A stretch of DNA of 64,000 nucleotides from Pseudactinotalea suaedae (GCF_009733815.1 NZ_WNXY01000002.1:186001-250000), one strand, 5' to 3'; shown: positions 34,272-47,400, counted from the stretch's first letter. Made by a program: numbers and translations. The notes: a model not told the origin generated them from the letters alone.

Positions 34272-34818
34272 CTTCCTCACCACGGTCCCCTTCTGGGCCG
34301 CATTCGTGGCGCTGTTCCTGGGCGCCATGACCCGGGGCCAGCTCGTCTACTGGGTCGGCCGTGTCGCGACCGAGCAGACGCTGCGTCGCACCCGACCCCA
34401 GGACGGCTGGCAACGCCGCATGCACGGCTGGCTGGAGGCCGGTGGCGCCGATCCCGGTGTGCGCGCGCTGCGCCGCTGGGGCCTGGTGATGGTGCCGCTG
34501 TGCTACCTCACGGTCGGGTTCCAGTCGATGGTGCAGGCCGGTGCCGGCATCCTGCGGATCGAGGTCTGGAAGTACGCGCTCGCGCAGATCCCGGGGGCGC
34601 TGGCCTGGGCCACGATCTACGCGACGATCGGTTTCGCCGCGTGGGAGGCGGTGATGGCGACCGCCGCGGGCTCGCCGCTGGGCCTCGCCGCGATCCTGGC
34701 GGTCGTGCTGGTGATCGTGCTGACGATCGCGTTCCTGCGTCGTCGCCGCCGCTCCCCCGAGACGCCGGCCGAGGACCGCCCGACGGCGGAGCTCACCGAG
34801 CCCGAACGCGCTCCCTGA
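34264..34818 (+). CDS. DedA/VTT-like small membrane protein
   Basis: 184 residues with about four hydrophobic segments and a basic C-terminal tail. VPFWAAFVALFLGAMTRGQLVYWVGR, RRWGLVMVPLCYLTVGFQSMVQAGAGI and PGALAWATIYATIGF match short actinobacterial members of the DedA/SNARE-associated family, some of which act in lipid carrier or ion homeostasis. GTG 34264 overlaps the zur stop by 8 bases, which places it in the zinc operon. Whether it has any zinc-related role is unknown. Confidence 0.7.
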   Translation: MPDFLTTVPFWAAFVALFLGAMTRGQLVYWVGRVATEQTLRRTRPQDGWQRRMHGWLEAGGADPGVRALRRWGLVMVPLCYLTVGFQSMVQAGAGILRIEVWKYALAQIPGALAWATIYATIGFAAWEAVMATAAGSPLGLAAILAVVLVIVLTIAFLRRRRRSPETPAEDRPTAELTEPERAP

Positions 34819-34844
34819 GCCGCTGTGACGGGATCCCGACCCCC

Positions 34845-34866
34845 GCTTTCAACACGATTCCGTCCA
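34845..34866. repeat. Single copy of the 3'-flank repeat
   Basis: 22 bases, GCTTTCAACACGATTCCG plus four more, lie 26 bases after the stop of the DedA-like gene. They are identical, as reverse complement, to 57229-57250 behind era. In both places the repeat has the same orientation relative to the gene it follows. The remaining gap to uppS holds no gene. Confidence 0.75.
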
Positions 34867-34901
34867 CCCCGGCCTTGCCAGGCGTCGACGAGGTCACCGG
34901 G

Positions 34902-35678
34902 CTACCGCTCGCGCTCGACGGCGTCGACCGCCGCGCCGTAGCGCCGGTCTCGGCGCGCGTAGGTGACGGCGGCGTCCCACAGGTCGCGGCGGTCGACCTC
35001 GGGCCAGGGCTTGTCGAGGAACACCATCTCGGCGTAGGCGGACTGCCAGATGAGGAAGTTCGAGGCACGCTGCTCGCCGCCCGTCCGCAGGAACAGGTCG
35101 ACGTCGGGCATGTCCGGCTCGTCGAGATGACGCGCCACGGTGCGCTCGGTGATCCGCTCCGGGTCGAGCCGGCCCGCGGCCACCTCGCGCGCGATCGCGC
35201 GGGTGGCATCGGCGATCTCGGCGCGACCGCCGTAGTTGACGCACATCGTCAGGGTGCACGTCGCGTTGCCGCGCGTGACCCGTTCGGCCTCCTCGAGCTC
35301 GGCGATGACGCTGCGCCACAGCCTCGGCCGGCGGCCGGCCCACCGCACCCGCACGCCCCACGAGTTCATCTGGTCACGACGCCGGCGCAGCACGTCGCGG
35401 TTGAAGCCCATCAGCCAGCGCACCTCCGCGGGCGAACGCTTCCAGTTCTCGGTCGAGAAGGCGTACGCGCTGATGTGGGTGATCCCCAGCTCGATCGCAC
35501 CGGCCACCACGTCGAGCAGCACGGCCTCACCGGCGGCGTGCCCCTCGGTCCGGGGCAGCCCTCGCGCGTTGGCCCACCGCCCGTTGCCGTCCATGACGAC
35601 GGCCACGTGCTTCGGCACCAGCGCCGGCGGCAGCTGCGGCGGTCGAGCCCCCGACGGATGCGGTGGCGGAGCGATCAT
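34902..35678 (-). CDS. uppS: Isoprenyl (undecaprenyl) diphosphate synthase
   Basis: 258 residues of cis-prenyltransferase. [10 protein letters not shown] holds the catalytic Asp, followed by [25 protein letters not shown], and the C-terminal [19 protein letters not shown] substrate-binding block. It makes the polyprenyl carrier lipid for cell-wall synthesis. ATG 35678 overlaps the recO stop. Actinobacteria often have a second homologue that makes a different chain length, which cannot be told apart here. Confidence 0.93.
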   Translation of the reverse strand: MIAPPPHPSGARPPQLPPALVPKHVAVVMDGNGRWANARGLPRTEGHAAGEAVLLDVVAGAIELGITHISAYAFSTENWKRSPAEVRWLMGFNRDVLRRRRDQMNSWGVRVRWAGRRPRLWRSVIAELEEAERVTRGNATCTLTMCVNYGGRAEIADATRAIAREVAAGRLDPERITERTVARHLDEPDMPDVDLFLRTGGEQRASNFLIWQSAYAEMVFLDKPWPEVDRRDLWDAAVTYARRDRRYGAAVDAVERER

Positions 35679-36406
35679 GCGCGCTCGACCAGCCGGAGCG
35701 AGCGCAGCCCCCGCTCCAGGTGGTACTGCGTGTAGACGGCGACCAGACCCGAGGTCTCCCGGCGGTGCCGCTCGTCGCTGGCATCGGCGACCGACCAGTC
35801 ACCGGTCAGCAGCGCGCCGAGCAGCGCGACCGTCTCGGTCGCGGGAGCCGCTGACCCCGGCGGCCGGCAGGAGGCGCACACCATGCCGCCCACCGCCGGA
35901 GAGAACGCGCGGTGCGGTCCCTCGGCGTCGCAGCGGGCGCACTCGCCGAAGCTGGGCGCCCAGCCCGCGATCGCGAGCGCGCGCAGCAGGTAGGAGTCGA
36001 GCACGAGGCTCGGGGCGTGCATCCGCTCGGCCAGCGACCGCAGCGCGCCGACGAGCAGCAGGTACTGCTGCGTGGCCGGCTCGCGCTCGATCTCGGTGAG
36101 CCGCTCCGCGGTCTCGACCATCGCCGTCGCGGTGGTGAACAACGCGTAGTCGGCCCCGATCGCGCGCCCGTGCGGGGCGAGCGTGTCGACCTGCGTGACG
36201 ATGTCGAGGTTGCGGCCGATGTGGAGCTGGACATCGACCACGCTGAAGGGCTCCAGCCGGGCACCGAACCGGGAGGAGGTGCGGCGCACACCCTTGGCGA
36301 CCGCACGGACCTGGCCGTGCTCGCGCGTGAGGAAGGTGATGATCCGGTCCGCTTCACCGAGCTTGCGGGTACGCAGCACCACGCCCTCGTCCCGGTACAG
36401 CTTCAC
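35675..36406 (-). CDS. recO: DNA repair protein RecO
   Basis: 243 residues. N-terminal OB fold ([29 protein letters not shown]), helical middle with [13 protein letters not shown] and a C4 zinc site (CARC, CASC). RecO loads RecA with RecR at gaps. The GTG at 36406 is the normal family start; GACAAT ends 6 bases upstream, so the mRNA may be leaderless. The operon continues into uppS. Confidence 0.93.
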   Translation of the reverse strand: MKLYRDEGVVLRTRKLGEADRIITFLTREHGQVRAVAKGVRRTSSRFGARLEPFSVVDVQLHIGRNLDIVTQVDTLAPHGRAIGADYALFTTATAMVETAERLTEIEREPATQQYLLLVGALRSLAERMHAPSLVLDSYLLRALAIAGWAPSFGECARCDAEGPHRAFSPAVGGMVCASCRPPGSAAPATETVALLGALLTGDWSVADASDERHRRETSGLVAVYTQYHLERGLRSLRLVERA

Positions 36407-36693
36407 CCGGCCATTGTCCCCCACGGGCGCGTGCGCGGCACGATGCCGCGCCCGGTCGGCCGGCACCTTCCCGCGATCTTCACACCATGCCTCCGCGACG
36501 AGCGGCGCTGGCGGGCAGCAGACCCACCAGCGCCGTTCACAGCGGGACGGACCGCCGTTTGTTCGCCGGGTGTCGTCCTGCCGGAGGCAGACCCCTGGTC
36601 ATCCCGGATCCACACGCCGCCACCATCAGGACCGAACCACGCTCGGCTCCCGGAAGTCTCGGCTTCGGTCGTGCCGGTGTCAACCCCCGAGAG
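36407..36693. other. 287-base gap between leuA and recO
   Basis: No convincing coding frame. A perfect 8-bp hairpin (GCGCGGCA, 36432-36439, pairing with 36443-36450 over a CGA loop) lies close upstream of recO. On the minus strand TTGACA occurs at 36678-36683 just after leuA, without a good -10 box at the right distance. Otherwise nothing recognisable. Confidence 0.4.
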
Positions 36694-38583
<1,890 letters not shown>

Positions 38584-38586
<3 letters not shown>

Positions 38587-39816
38587 GGGCATGTCCTCCG
38601 CGGCGACGACCTTGACCCGGTAGCTGCCCAGCAGCACCTCGCTGCCGGTCTCGACCGCCTCCTCCACCCACGGGCGCAGGCGGCGCTGCGCGCCGTCGCG
38701 GTCGACGACGGAGCTCCCGTTGGTCGAGCTCCGGTCGGTCACGTAGACCGTATCGGCGGTGATGCGGAACGACGCGTGCGTCTTGGAGACGGTGGGATGG
38801 AGCACCGCGACGGTCTCGACGTCGAGGTCGGCGTCCTTGGCGAGAGGTGCCCGGCCCAGGAGGGTGACGGCGCCGGACGTGAGGCGGCGACCGTCGTCGA
38901 GCACGACGGCGGGGCGTGGTGCGCGCTCGGAGCGTCCGGACATCGTCGTGTCGGCCACCAGCCGCGTGTCACCGATGTCGGGCTCGCTCACCTCGGGCTG
39001 CCAGGTCTCGCCACCGGGCGCGCCGGCGCCGGGCAGCCAGGGCTGCGTCGGCTGCGGTTGCGGGGGCTGGGCCGGTTGCGGTGGTGGTGGTGCCCAGGCC
39101 TGCGGGCTCGCCTGCGGCAGCGGGTGCTGCGGCTGTGCCGGGGGGTAGGGCTGCTGCGGGGCACCCGGGTGCGCGTACGGGGCGGGTGCGAAGGCCTCCT
39201 GCGAGGCCTGCGGCGCCGTGAGCCGCAGCATCGAGCGCAGCTTCCACCAGCCGAGCCCGGCGACGGCGCCGGTCGCGAGCAGGGCCACGGCGGCGATGCC
39301 ACCACCCACCCAGACCGAGGTCTCGCCGGTGACCGCCGCGAGCAGGAGCGCCCCGAGGCCGGCGAGCACGGAGACTCCGGCCAGCACGACCCGCAGGATG
39401 CCGGGCTGCTCGGTGAGCACCTCGGCACCGCGCACGGGTACCTCGGGGGCGACCTGGTGCCAGCGCCGCAGGGCTTCGACCAGCCGGGCGCCGCTGCGCA
39501 GCAGCCGGATCCCGAGCAGCACGGACGCGGCGAGCGCACCGGCGGCGACGACGAAGGCGAGCACGGCGAGCACGGTGGAGGGGTCGGGCTGGTCGAGCTG
39601 CTCGAACCCGAACCAGGCGCCGAGCCCGGCGAGCGCACCGAGCAGGGCGGCGGCCGCGCCGGCACCGGTGCGGGTGCTGCCCGTGTAGGTCGTCACCAGC
39701 ACCGGGATCGCGAGCGGTCGGGTGTTGCGACCGCCGGTGCTCGGTGCGCCCTCCTCGAGGTACGGTGCGGCCTCCCCCACCAGCTGATCATCTGCGGCGC
39801 GGTCCATGTCACCCAT
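38584..39816 (-). CDS. Membrane-anchored FHA-domain protein
   Basis: 410 residues. Two pairs of hydrophobic segments occupy roughly residues 50-110 and 145-190. A long Pro/Gln/Ala-rich linker (about 205-270) then leads to a C-terminal FHA domain with all key positions: LLGRAP, SKTHASF and SSTNGSSV. FHA domains bind phosphothreonine peptides, so a target of the kinase encoded upstream in the same block is likely docked here. It follows the transglutaminase-fold gene by 25 bases and is the last gene of the signalling block. ATG 39816 was used; ATG 39807 is an equally possible start. Confidence 0.85.
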
Positions 39817-39841
39817 TCTGGCCGAGCTCAGGCACCGGCGG

Positions 39842-42136
39842 TCACCGGCGCCGCAGCGAGCGCAGCGTGAACCGCGCTCGTACGCGTCGGCGCCACGGCA
39901 CCGCGGCGCCGGCGTGCCTGACGGCGGTGGAGACGTCCGCCCAGTAGCCGTCGATGTCGGCCTCCGACGCCGGCTCTGGTGCGAACACCGCGGCGTCGGC
40001 GCGGCGGGCCAACCCGGACGTGCCGGCTCCGGTGAGCGCGGTGTCGTAGCTGCGTGCTGCCTCGCGGCGGGTCACACCTGCCGGGGTGGTCACCCCGAGG
40101 TCCAGGACGCGGTCGGACAGCTCGGCCCAGCCGCCTGCGATGCGGGCGTCGGCCGAGCCCGAGGTGCGGCGCCTGCGCCAGCGCCTGGCCTTGAGCGCCG
40201 CGATCACCAGGAACGGGCTGATCAGCACCAGCAGCGGGATGCCCACCATGGCCACGTACAGCAGGATCTGCTCGCCGAGCGTCTCCTCGTCCTGGCCCTC
40301 CTGCTCGGCCGGTGCCTCGCCGCGGTCCAGCGGCGGCACGACCGGTGGCTCTTGCGGGGGCTCAGGCGGCTGCAGCACCTGCGGCTCCGGACGATCCTGC
40401 GGGTCGGGGTTCTGGACCTGCGGGACCTGGTCCTCCTCCGGCGTCGGGAAGAACGGCATCCATCCCTGGGCCTCGAACGGCACCTCGACCCAGGCCGTCA
40501 CGTCCGCGCCGGTGACGGTCACAGCGCCGTCCTCGACCGGTGCCTCGGAGACGTCGAGCCCCATCACCACCCGGGCGGGCAGCCCGAGCTCGCGCACCAT
40601 CAACGCCATCGCGGCGGCGTACTGCTCGGCGTCGCCGGTCATCTGGTCGGACTCGAGCATCGCCACCAGCCGCGACGCGCCGTGCCCGGGCCGGGAGGGC
40701 GGATCGCCCTCCAACCCGTGGGAGAAGAAGCCGTAGCGCTGCAGCGACGTCGCGATCATGCTGACGCGCTCGTAGTCGCCGGTCGCGCCCTGGGTGTACT
40801 CCGAGGCGAGCGAGGCGATCACGTCGGGCACGCCGGTGGCCTCGGGCATCTGGATGCGTGCCGCGGGCAGCTGCAGCATCGACTCCGAGGGGGCCGACTC
40901 GTCGTCCTCGACGACGTCGGGAGCCGGGTCGGCCACCAGCTGGTAGCCGTCGCCGGAGCGCAGCGTCGCCGCCACCAGCCCGGTGTCGGTGGTGCGGTTG
41001 AAGTAGAACGAGTCCATGAGGTTCTCGGCCCGGCTGCCGGTGAAGTCGACGTCCTCGCTGGAGCCGATCGTCGGCAGCCAGACCCCGGTGTAGGCCTCGA
41101 TGCGGACCTGCACCCGCGACCCGGTGGCCGACGGCTCGGTGACCAGCCGCTCGCCGGGGCGGGTGAACGTGCCGGTGCCGGCCGCACCGGAGCCGGTGAT
41201 GCCCCACACGTGACCGTCGTAGCTGTCCATCGTCGCGAGCCGGATCCGCTCGGTCCCGGCCGGCAGCCCGGAGGCGGTCAGCAGCGTCTCCTCCGCCAGG
41301 GTGTCGACGTAGCGGCGGAAGCTCGCGAGAGGGCTGGTGTAGTCGTGCGGGTCCGGCGGCGGGTCGATCAGGTCGCGCAGCACCAGACGCGAGTTGTCCG
41401 GTGTCACGAGCAGCGCCGTCGCCGTGCCGCCGACCGCGACGAGGCCGAGCACCAGCGGGATCGCGATCACGCGATGGGTCTCGAGCCGGCCGGAGCGCCA
41501 GGCGACCCACATCACCGCGATCGCCACGGCCGCGATGCCGACGACGCCGGGGGCCACCGGGATCCGGGTGCCGAACAGGATGCCCACGATCCCCACGACG
41601 ACGGGCACCAGCAGGCTCAGCGACCACCTCCGGGCGCGCAGCGAGATCGTGACGGCGATCAGCGACCCGAAGAACGCGAGCAGGTACGGCAGCAGCAGCA
41701 GCACGCCGGTGGTGCCAAGCGGCGGTGCGATCGTCAGCACCTGCTTCCACACCGTGACGACGCCGACACCCATCAGCTGCCAGGTGGTCAGGGTCGGGAG
41801 CACGCCGCCGATCGCCGTCGACGGCGCCGCGAACGCACCGAACAGGAAGAACGTCGGCAGGGCGAACGCGAGGACGGTCAGCGTAGGCCAGCGGCGCTGG
41901 GCACCGGCGATCGCGAGCGCCGTGCCGAGGACCGCGCCACCGGCGATCGTGACCCACAGCGCCGCCGTCAGGTACACCTGGTGCAGCGGCGCCAGCCCGA
42001 GCACGATCAGCGCGACCGGCACCAGGGTGGCGACCACCCGCTGCACCGTGAACCACCGCGCCCAGGCGGGCAGCCCGGTCGCGTTCCCGCGCAGCTGACG
42101 ACGGCTCGGGGCCGCGGCGCCGCCGGCGGCGCTCAT
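39842..42136 (-). CDS. TgpA-like membrane protein with inactivated transglutaminase domain
   Basis: 764 residues: about seven hydrophobic segments in the first 240, an external transglutaminase-fold domain (about 300-600), a Pro/Gln/Glu-rich linker, one more membrane helix near 630 and a cytoplasmic tail. The fold is recognisable from DYERVSMIATSLQRYGFF, GDAEQYAAAMALMVRELGLPARVVMG and AWVEVPFEAQGWMPFFPTP. The catalytic Cys, His and Asp are replaced by Ala503, Thr547 and Phe563, so it cannot act as a thiol enzyme and may be a structural or binding protein. ATG overlaps the DUF58 stop (ATGA). MoxR-DUF58-transglutaminase trios are a known conserved arrangement. Confidence 0.88.
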   Translation of the reverse strand: MSAAGGAAAPSRRQLRGNATGLPAWARWFTVQRVVATLVPVALIVLGLAPLHQVYLTAALWVTIAGGAVLGTALAIAGAQRRWPTLTVLAFALPTFFLFGAFAAPSTAIGGVLPTLTTWQLMGVGVVTVWKQVLTIAPPLGTTGVLLLLPYLLAFFGSLIAVTISLRARRWSLSLLVPVVVGIVGILFGTRIPVAPGVVGIAAVAIAVMWVAWRSGRLETHRVIAIPLVLGLVAVGGTATALLVTPDNSRLVLRDLIDPPPDPHDYTSPLASFRRYVDTLAEETLLTASGLPAGTERIRLATMDSYDGHVWGITGSGAAGTGTFTRPGERLVTEPSATGSRVQVRIEAYTGVWLPTIGSSEDVDFTGSRAENLMDSFYFNRTTDTGLVAATLRSGDGYQLVADPAPDVVEDDESAPSESMLQLPAARIQMPEATGVPDVIASLASEYTQGATGDYERVSMIATSLQRYGFFSHGLEGDPPSRPGHGASRLVAMLESDQMTGDAEQYAAAMALMVRELGLPARVVMGLDVSEAPVEDGAVTVTGADVTAWVEVPFEAQGWMPFFPTPEEDQVPQVQNPDPQDRPEPQVLQPPEPPQEPPVVPPLDRGEAPAEQEGQDEETLGEQILLYVAMVGIPLLVLISPFLVIAALKARRWRRRRTSGSADARIAGGWAELSDRVLDLGVTTPAGVTRREAARSYDTALTGAGTSGLARRADAAVFAPEPASEADIDGYWADVSTAVRHAGAAVPWRRRVRARFTLRSLRRR

Positions 42137-43410
42137 CGTTCCACCTTGCGGAAGCCGCGCGGGAGCTCCTCGAGGGTCGGCAGCGTCAGCACCGTGACGT
42201 TGCCGAGCCGGCGCGCAGCGAGCTCGGAGTCCTCGCCGAGGCTGGCGCGGATCGCCAGCGCGCGCACGCCCGTGGGCAGCACCGCGCCGGCGGTCCGGAT
42301 GTGGTCCGGCGTCACGGTGGACCCGAACGCCAGCAGCACGACCGTGGCCCGTTGCACGTCGCGCGCGATCGTGCGGCCGAGGTCGACGATCGAGGTCGGG
42401 TTCCGGTTCGCCTCGATGCGGGTGAGCCCGTCGAGGAGCTGGCGCGGGCTGCGGTGCGGCAGCACCTCCTCGGTGGTCATCGCGGTCAGGTCGGACTCGC
42501 TCCGGATCGCGTGCAGGCCCAGCGACCCGATGGCGCTGATCGCCAGCTCCATCTCGTCGGGGTGGCCGTAGTCCTGCTCGTGGACCGACAGCCCGAGCAC
42601 GAGGTGGGAGCGGCGGGTCTCCTCGAACTGACGGACCATGAGGGTGCCGGTGCGTGCCGAGCTGCGCCAGTGCACGTAGCGGCGGTCGTCACCGGGGACG
42701 TACTCGCGCAGCGCGTGGAACGACAGGTCGGCGTTGGTGATCTCGCGGGTCTCGCGACCTTCGAGGTCGTGGAGGAAGCCGGCGGCCGAGCCGCCGATCT
42801 TGATCGTGCGCGGGTGGACGTAGAGCTCCTCCGGCTCCGTCCAGAGCACGGCGCGGCGGATGAGACCGACCGGGTCGCCGCGGACCGAGGAGACCGGCCC
42901 CACGGTGATGACGCCGCGACGCTCGGTGGGGATCGCGAACAGCTCGTCGTGCTCGGCGCCGCCCGCGAGCGTCGGCAGCGCGAAGGACGCCTTCGCGGTG
43001 CCGACCGGCAGCTCGATGCGGGCGGGCAGCACCGACCGGTGGCTCACGTTCGTGACCTCGAGCGCGCCCATCGCCCGCTCCCCGACCACGACCCGTCCCT
43101 CGCGCAGCCGCAACTGCACCTGGTAGGGGTGGCGACCGATCGCGAACGCGATCGCGCCGACGACGAGCGTCAGCAGCGCACCACCGAGGACGATCAGCTC
43201 GACCCAGCCCAGCCGGAGCCCGACGCCCAGCGAGACGACCCCGGTGATCAGCACCACCCAGCCGGCGCGGCTGACCCAGGAGATCGCCGTCCGGGACCTC
43301 GCGACACCGGCGACCAGCCCGGTGACGGCGCGCGACATCGACCCGGTGCCCTCGGGCAACCCGGGCGTGATCGCGGCCGCCTGCCGCGTGGCCGAGTTCG
43401 GTGCGCTCAT
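42133..43410 (-). CDS. DUF58 protein
   Basis: 425 residues. Two membrane helices near residues 45-95, a beta region, then the DUF58 signature REYVPGDDRRYVHWRSSARTGTLMVRQFE and a von-Willebrand-like fold (HLVLGLSVHE). Members are usually encoded with MoxR ATPases and are thought to be assembled or activated by them. ATG 43410; the MoxR stop is 10 bases upstream. No enzymatic activity is known. Confidence 0.9.
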   Translation of the reverse strand: MSAPNSATRQAAAITPGLPEGTGSMSRAVTGLVAGVARSRTAISWVSRAGWVVLITGVVSLGVGLRLGWVELIVLGGALLTLVVGAIAFAIGRHPYQVQLRLREGRVVVGERAMGALEVTNVSHRSVLPARIELPVGTAKASFALPTLAGGAEHDELFAIPTERRGVITVGPVSSVRGDPVGLIRRAVLWTEPEELYVHPRTIKIGGSAAGFLHDLEGRETREITNADLSFHALREYVPGDDRRYVHWRSSARTGTLMVRQFEETRRSHLVLGLSVHEQDYGHPDEMELAISAIGSLGLHAIRSESDLTAMTTEEVLPHRSPRQLLDGLTRIEANRNPTSIVDLGRTIARDVQRATVVLLAFGSTVTPDHIRTAGAVLPTGVRALAIRASLGEDSELAARRLGNVTVLTLPTLEELPRGFRKVER

Positions 43411-43420
43411 CCCAGGTCCG

Positions 43421-44422
43421 TCAGACCGAGTCCGATCGCTGGGCGGGTGGCGCGATCTCGCTCAGCACCCGCTGCAGCGAGCGCCCGGTCGTGCCGCCCT
43501 CGAACTCCGCCTCGGCGTCGAGCACCATCCGGTGCGCGAGCACCGGCTCGGCGAGCTCCTTGACGTCGTCCGGGATCACGTAGTGACGACCCTTCGACGC
43601 CGCCCAGGTCTTGGCGCAGCGCACGAGCGAGAGTGCACCGCGCACGCTGGCGCCGAGCGCGATCTCCGGTGCAGCGCGGGTGGCCTCGGCGACGTGCGCG
43701 ATGTACTCCAGCACCGCGCCGTCGACATAGACGTTGGCCGCGAGCTGGGCCAGCTGCAGCACCTCGGGTCCGCCGATGACCGGTTGCAGCGCGGCGGTAC
43801 GGTCGCGGACGGCGGAGCCCGCCAGGATCTCGACGGTGGCACGCTGGTCGGGGTAGCCGAGCGAGGTGCGCATGAGGAACCGGTCCAGCTGCGCCTCGGG
43901 GAGCCGGTAGGTCCCGGCCTGCTCGATCGGGTTCTGGGTCGCGAGCACGATGAACGGGGTCGGGACGGCGCGGGGGACGCCGTCCACGGTGACCCGGCCC
44001 TCCTCCATGACCTCCAACAACGCTGACTGGGTCTTGGGCGAGGCGCGGTTGATCTCGTCCGCGAGCACCACCGAGGCGAAGATCGGGCCCTCGTGGAACT
44101 CGAACTCGCGCTTGGCCTGGTCGAAGATCGTCACGCCCGTGACGTCGGAGGGCAGCAGGTCCGGCGTGAACTGGATCCGCGTGTGGCTGGCGTGGACCGA
44201 CGCCGCCAGCGCGCGCGCCAGCGAGGTCTTGCCGGTCCCGGGGAAGTCCTCGAGCAGCAGGTGCCCGCCGGAGAACAGGCACGTCAGCGCCAGCCGGATC
44301 ACGTGATCCTTGCCGAGCACCGCCCGCTCGACGTTGGTGACCAGCCGCGTGAAGACGTCAGCGAACTGCTGCGCCTGGACCGCGGTCGTGGTCATGCTCG
44401 GCGTGCTCGTGATCGCGCTCAC
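43421..44422 (-). CDS. MoxR-family AAA+ ATPase
   Basis: 333 residues. Walker A ([17 protein letters not shown]), Walker B ([23 protein letters not shown]), sensor 1 ([22 protein letters not shown]) and the C-terminal lid. MoxR proteins act as chaperones that remodel partner proteins, typically the DUF58 protein encoded next door. The GTG at 44422 has AAGGAG 8 bases upstream; an open stretch further upstream belongs to the end of the preceding gene in another frame. Confidence 0.94.
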   Translation of the reverse strand: MSAITSTPSMTTTAVQAQQFADVFTRLVTNVERAVLGKDHVIRLALTCLFSGGHLLLEDFPGTGKTSLARALAASVHASHTRIQFTPDLLPSDVTGVTIFDQAKREFEFHEGPIFASVVLADEINRASPKTQSALLEVMEEGRVTVDGVPRAVPTPFIVLATQNPIEQAGTYRLPEAQLDRFLMRTSLGYPDQRATVEILAGSAVRDRTAALQPVIGGPEVLQLAQLAANVYVDGAVLEYIAHVAEATRAAPEIALGASVRGALSLVRCAKTWAASKGRHYVIPDDVKELAEPVLAHRMVLDAEAEFEGGTTGRSLQRVLSEIAPPAQRSDSV

Positions 44423-44445
44423 GTACAGATCTCCTTCATGGTCGC

Positions 44446-47400
44446 CTACCAGTTGTCGGTGCCCTCGAACGAACCCGCAGAACCGCTGAGTCGCCAGGTC
44501 ACGGTGCCGTTGCAGCTGGTGCCGTAGTGGGCCGTCGATGCCCACGAGCCCGTTCCGCCGGCCGTCACCGTGTACGAGCGGCCGTGGCTGCAGTTGCTGC
44601 TGTTGGTCGTGAACGATGCGCTGTAGGTACCTTGCGGCAGGTTCTCATACGTGAGGACGACGACTCGGCAGGAGCCACCGCCGTTCTCGCACGTGATCGG
44701 GCTCCCGCGATCCACCCCGATCACCACGGGTGGCGTCGGGTCGGCCTCCGCACGTTGGTTGCGCACGCTGGACCACGAGCTCCACTGACCATGCTCGTTC
44801 TGCACCCGAATGCGGAAGGTGTGGTTCTGCTCCCAGTTACCACCGGCCGAGACGGTGCCCGTACGCCCTTCGTTGCGTGTGTTGCCGTCGATCTCGATCT
44901 GTGCACCGGTGATCGCCGCACCGTTGCTGTTCGCCGGGTAGTTCCAGCTGAAGGCCACCGTCCGGCCGTTCGCCGAGGAGGTGATGCTCCCGGATGACGG
45001 CGGCTGGGAGGGGGGTCCGTAGGGAGCCGCTGCGTTCGATGCCGCGCTCCAGGCGCCGCAGTAGGTGTTGCAGGCGCGGACCTGCACCGTGTACGCCGTG
45101 CCGTTGCTGAGCCCCCCGATGTTCGCGGGGCTCGTACCGAGGTTCCCGCTGCCGCCGCTGCTGAGCCGGTACTCGAACCGCTGGATCGCCTGCCCGTTGT
45201 CGGACGGGGTGCCGTAGCTGACGCTGATCTGCCCGCTGTTCCCGGTCGGTGCCGCCGACACCCCGGCCACCTGGCCCGGCGCGCCGAACGAGGTCACGGG
45301 TGCCGACTGCGCGGACGCCTCGGATCGGCCGGACCGGTTCTCGGCGACCACGCTGACGCTGTAGTCGAAGCCGTTCTCGACGTCGAAGATGCGCGTCAGT
45401 GTGCCGCCGTCGACCGACACGGTGCGGTAGACCACGCCGTTGCGGTAGAGCGTCACGTGATAGGCCGCGATCGTGTCGCCGTTGTTGTTCGGTGCCGTCC
45501 AGGTGGCCTGCACCTGCCCGCCCGCGGGCGTGTCGATGCGCGTCATCGACGGCGTCGCCGGGCGCGCGGGCGGCCCCGAGGGGTACTCGCCGCGCGACCA
45601 GTCACCCCACGCACCGGCGTCCGGCGCGTCGTTGTGCGCGCGCAGCCGGAACTCGTAGGTGACGCCGTTGGTCAGGCCGGCCCACGTGTAGCTGCTCGCC
45701 CCGCCGTCGAGCGAGATCTGCGACTGCCCGTTCGGGGGCGGCGGTGAGATCTGCACGTCGTAGGTGTGGATCGGAGAGCCCTCGTTGGTCGGCGCGGACC
45801 ACGCCAGGTGCAGCTCGGTGTCACCGAACTCGACCGACGGTGCCGGCACCGGACCGGGCGACACGTCCGGGCGAGCCTCGGCCGAGGACGCGCTCGGCTC
45901 GGACCGCCCGACGTCGTTGATCGCGACCACGGTGAAGGTGTAGGTGACGTCGTTGGTGAGCCCGGCGATGCGGCAGGTCGTGGTCGCGCACGTCGTGGTG
46001 CCGCCGCCGCTGGCCGTGACCTCGTAGCCGGTGATGGGCGAGCCGTTGTCGTCCGGCGGCGTGATGTCGACGACGACCTCCCGGTTGCCGACCGACTCGA
46101 TCGCCGGCCGCGCCGGCACCTCCGGAACACCGAGAACCGTGCCGGTGATCCGCGCCTCCCGCCGGCGTTCGGGCTCACCGGTCGCGTCTTCGACCGTGTA
46201 CACCACGACCAGCCGACCGACGTAGTCGGCGGCCGGAGTCACCACGACGCTGTCGCCCTGGACGCTCGCAGTCCCTGCGCCCGTCTCGACGAACGCATCG
46301 ACGATCGTGCGCGGACGCCCCTCGAACGGGTTGGTGTCGTTGTCGAGCACCGGCACCGAGACCGAGTCACCCTGGTGCACCTCCCCGATGTCGTCGTCGT
46401 TCGCGACCAGCAACGGCGCGGTGCTGCCGGTGGCCGTGAGCGTGATGACACCGTCCACGGGAGGGTTCGTGCCGTCGCTGATCTGGACCGGCAGGTCGAC
46501 GGTGGTGCCGCGCGGCGTCTCGAGGTCGGCCGACGCGGTGAGGATGACGCCGTTCTCCAGCCGGGCGTCGAACCCTGAGGGGACCTCGCCGAGCGTGATC
46601 TCGAGGTCGGAGATCGCGGTGTCGCGGTCGTCGGCCAGCCGGCCGATGTCCATGCTGACCGGGTCGCCTCCGGCCTCCAGCTCCATCGAGCCGTTGCGGA
46701 ACGTCGGCGGCTGGTCGGTGGTCGCGATCACCTCGATCGGGATCGTGATGACCGAGGAGATCACGTCGGCGGCGTTGATGTCGGCGAAGTCGGTCGCGGA
46801 GAACGTGATCGACGCCGGCCCGGCGTAACCCTCGGCGGACACGAAACGCATCGTGTCCTCGTCGACGACGTACGGGCCGCCGTCGCTGTTGGTGGCGGTG
46901 ACGCCGTCGAGGTCGAACAGCCGCACCGGGCGGCCCGTGAGCGAGACGACCGTCTCCTCGAGCTCGACCAGCAGCTCCTCGCCGGAGTTCACCCGCAGCT
47001 CGACGTCCGAGCGCAGCACCGGACCGGTGTCCTCGGTGCCCGGCACCTCGACGAAGGCGTAGGTGCTCTCGCCGTCGACGTCGGTGACCTGGTAGGTGAT
47101 CACCTGACGGGTCGGGGTCACCGGGACCCGCAGCCGGCCGTCGTCGAGGATCGTCACGGCGTCCTCGCCGTCCGGCAGCGCGACGGTCAGGTCGGCGCTC
47201 GAGCCGTCCGGGTCGTAGTCGTTGGCCAGCACCTCCACGTCGACCGTGACCGCATCGATCAGCTGGGTCGCCGGCACGAGGTCGTCGAGGGCGACCGGCG
47301 GGATGAACGGCGCATCGGCGTCGACCGTGACCGTGAGGGAGCCGATGTCCTGGCCGCCGTGCGTGTCGTCGGCCTTGTAGAGGATGGTGTAGTCGCCCTC

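Noticed and set aside
36678-36683. recO promoter from a TTGACA box
   Set aside because: No matching -10 at the right distance and it lies about 270 bases from the start.
39806-42571. A very long plus-strand open frame opposite the transglutaminase-fold and DUF58 genes
   Set aside because: It is Arg/Gly/His-rich without any domain pattern and lies antisense to genes with clear motifs; an artefact of high GC.
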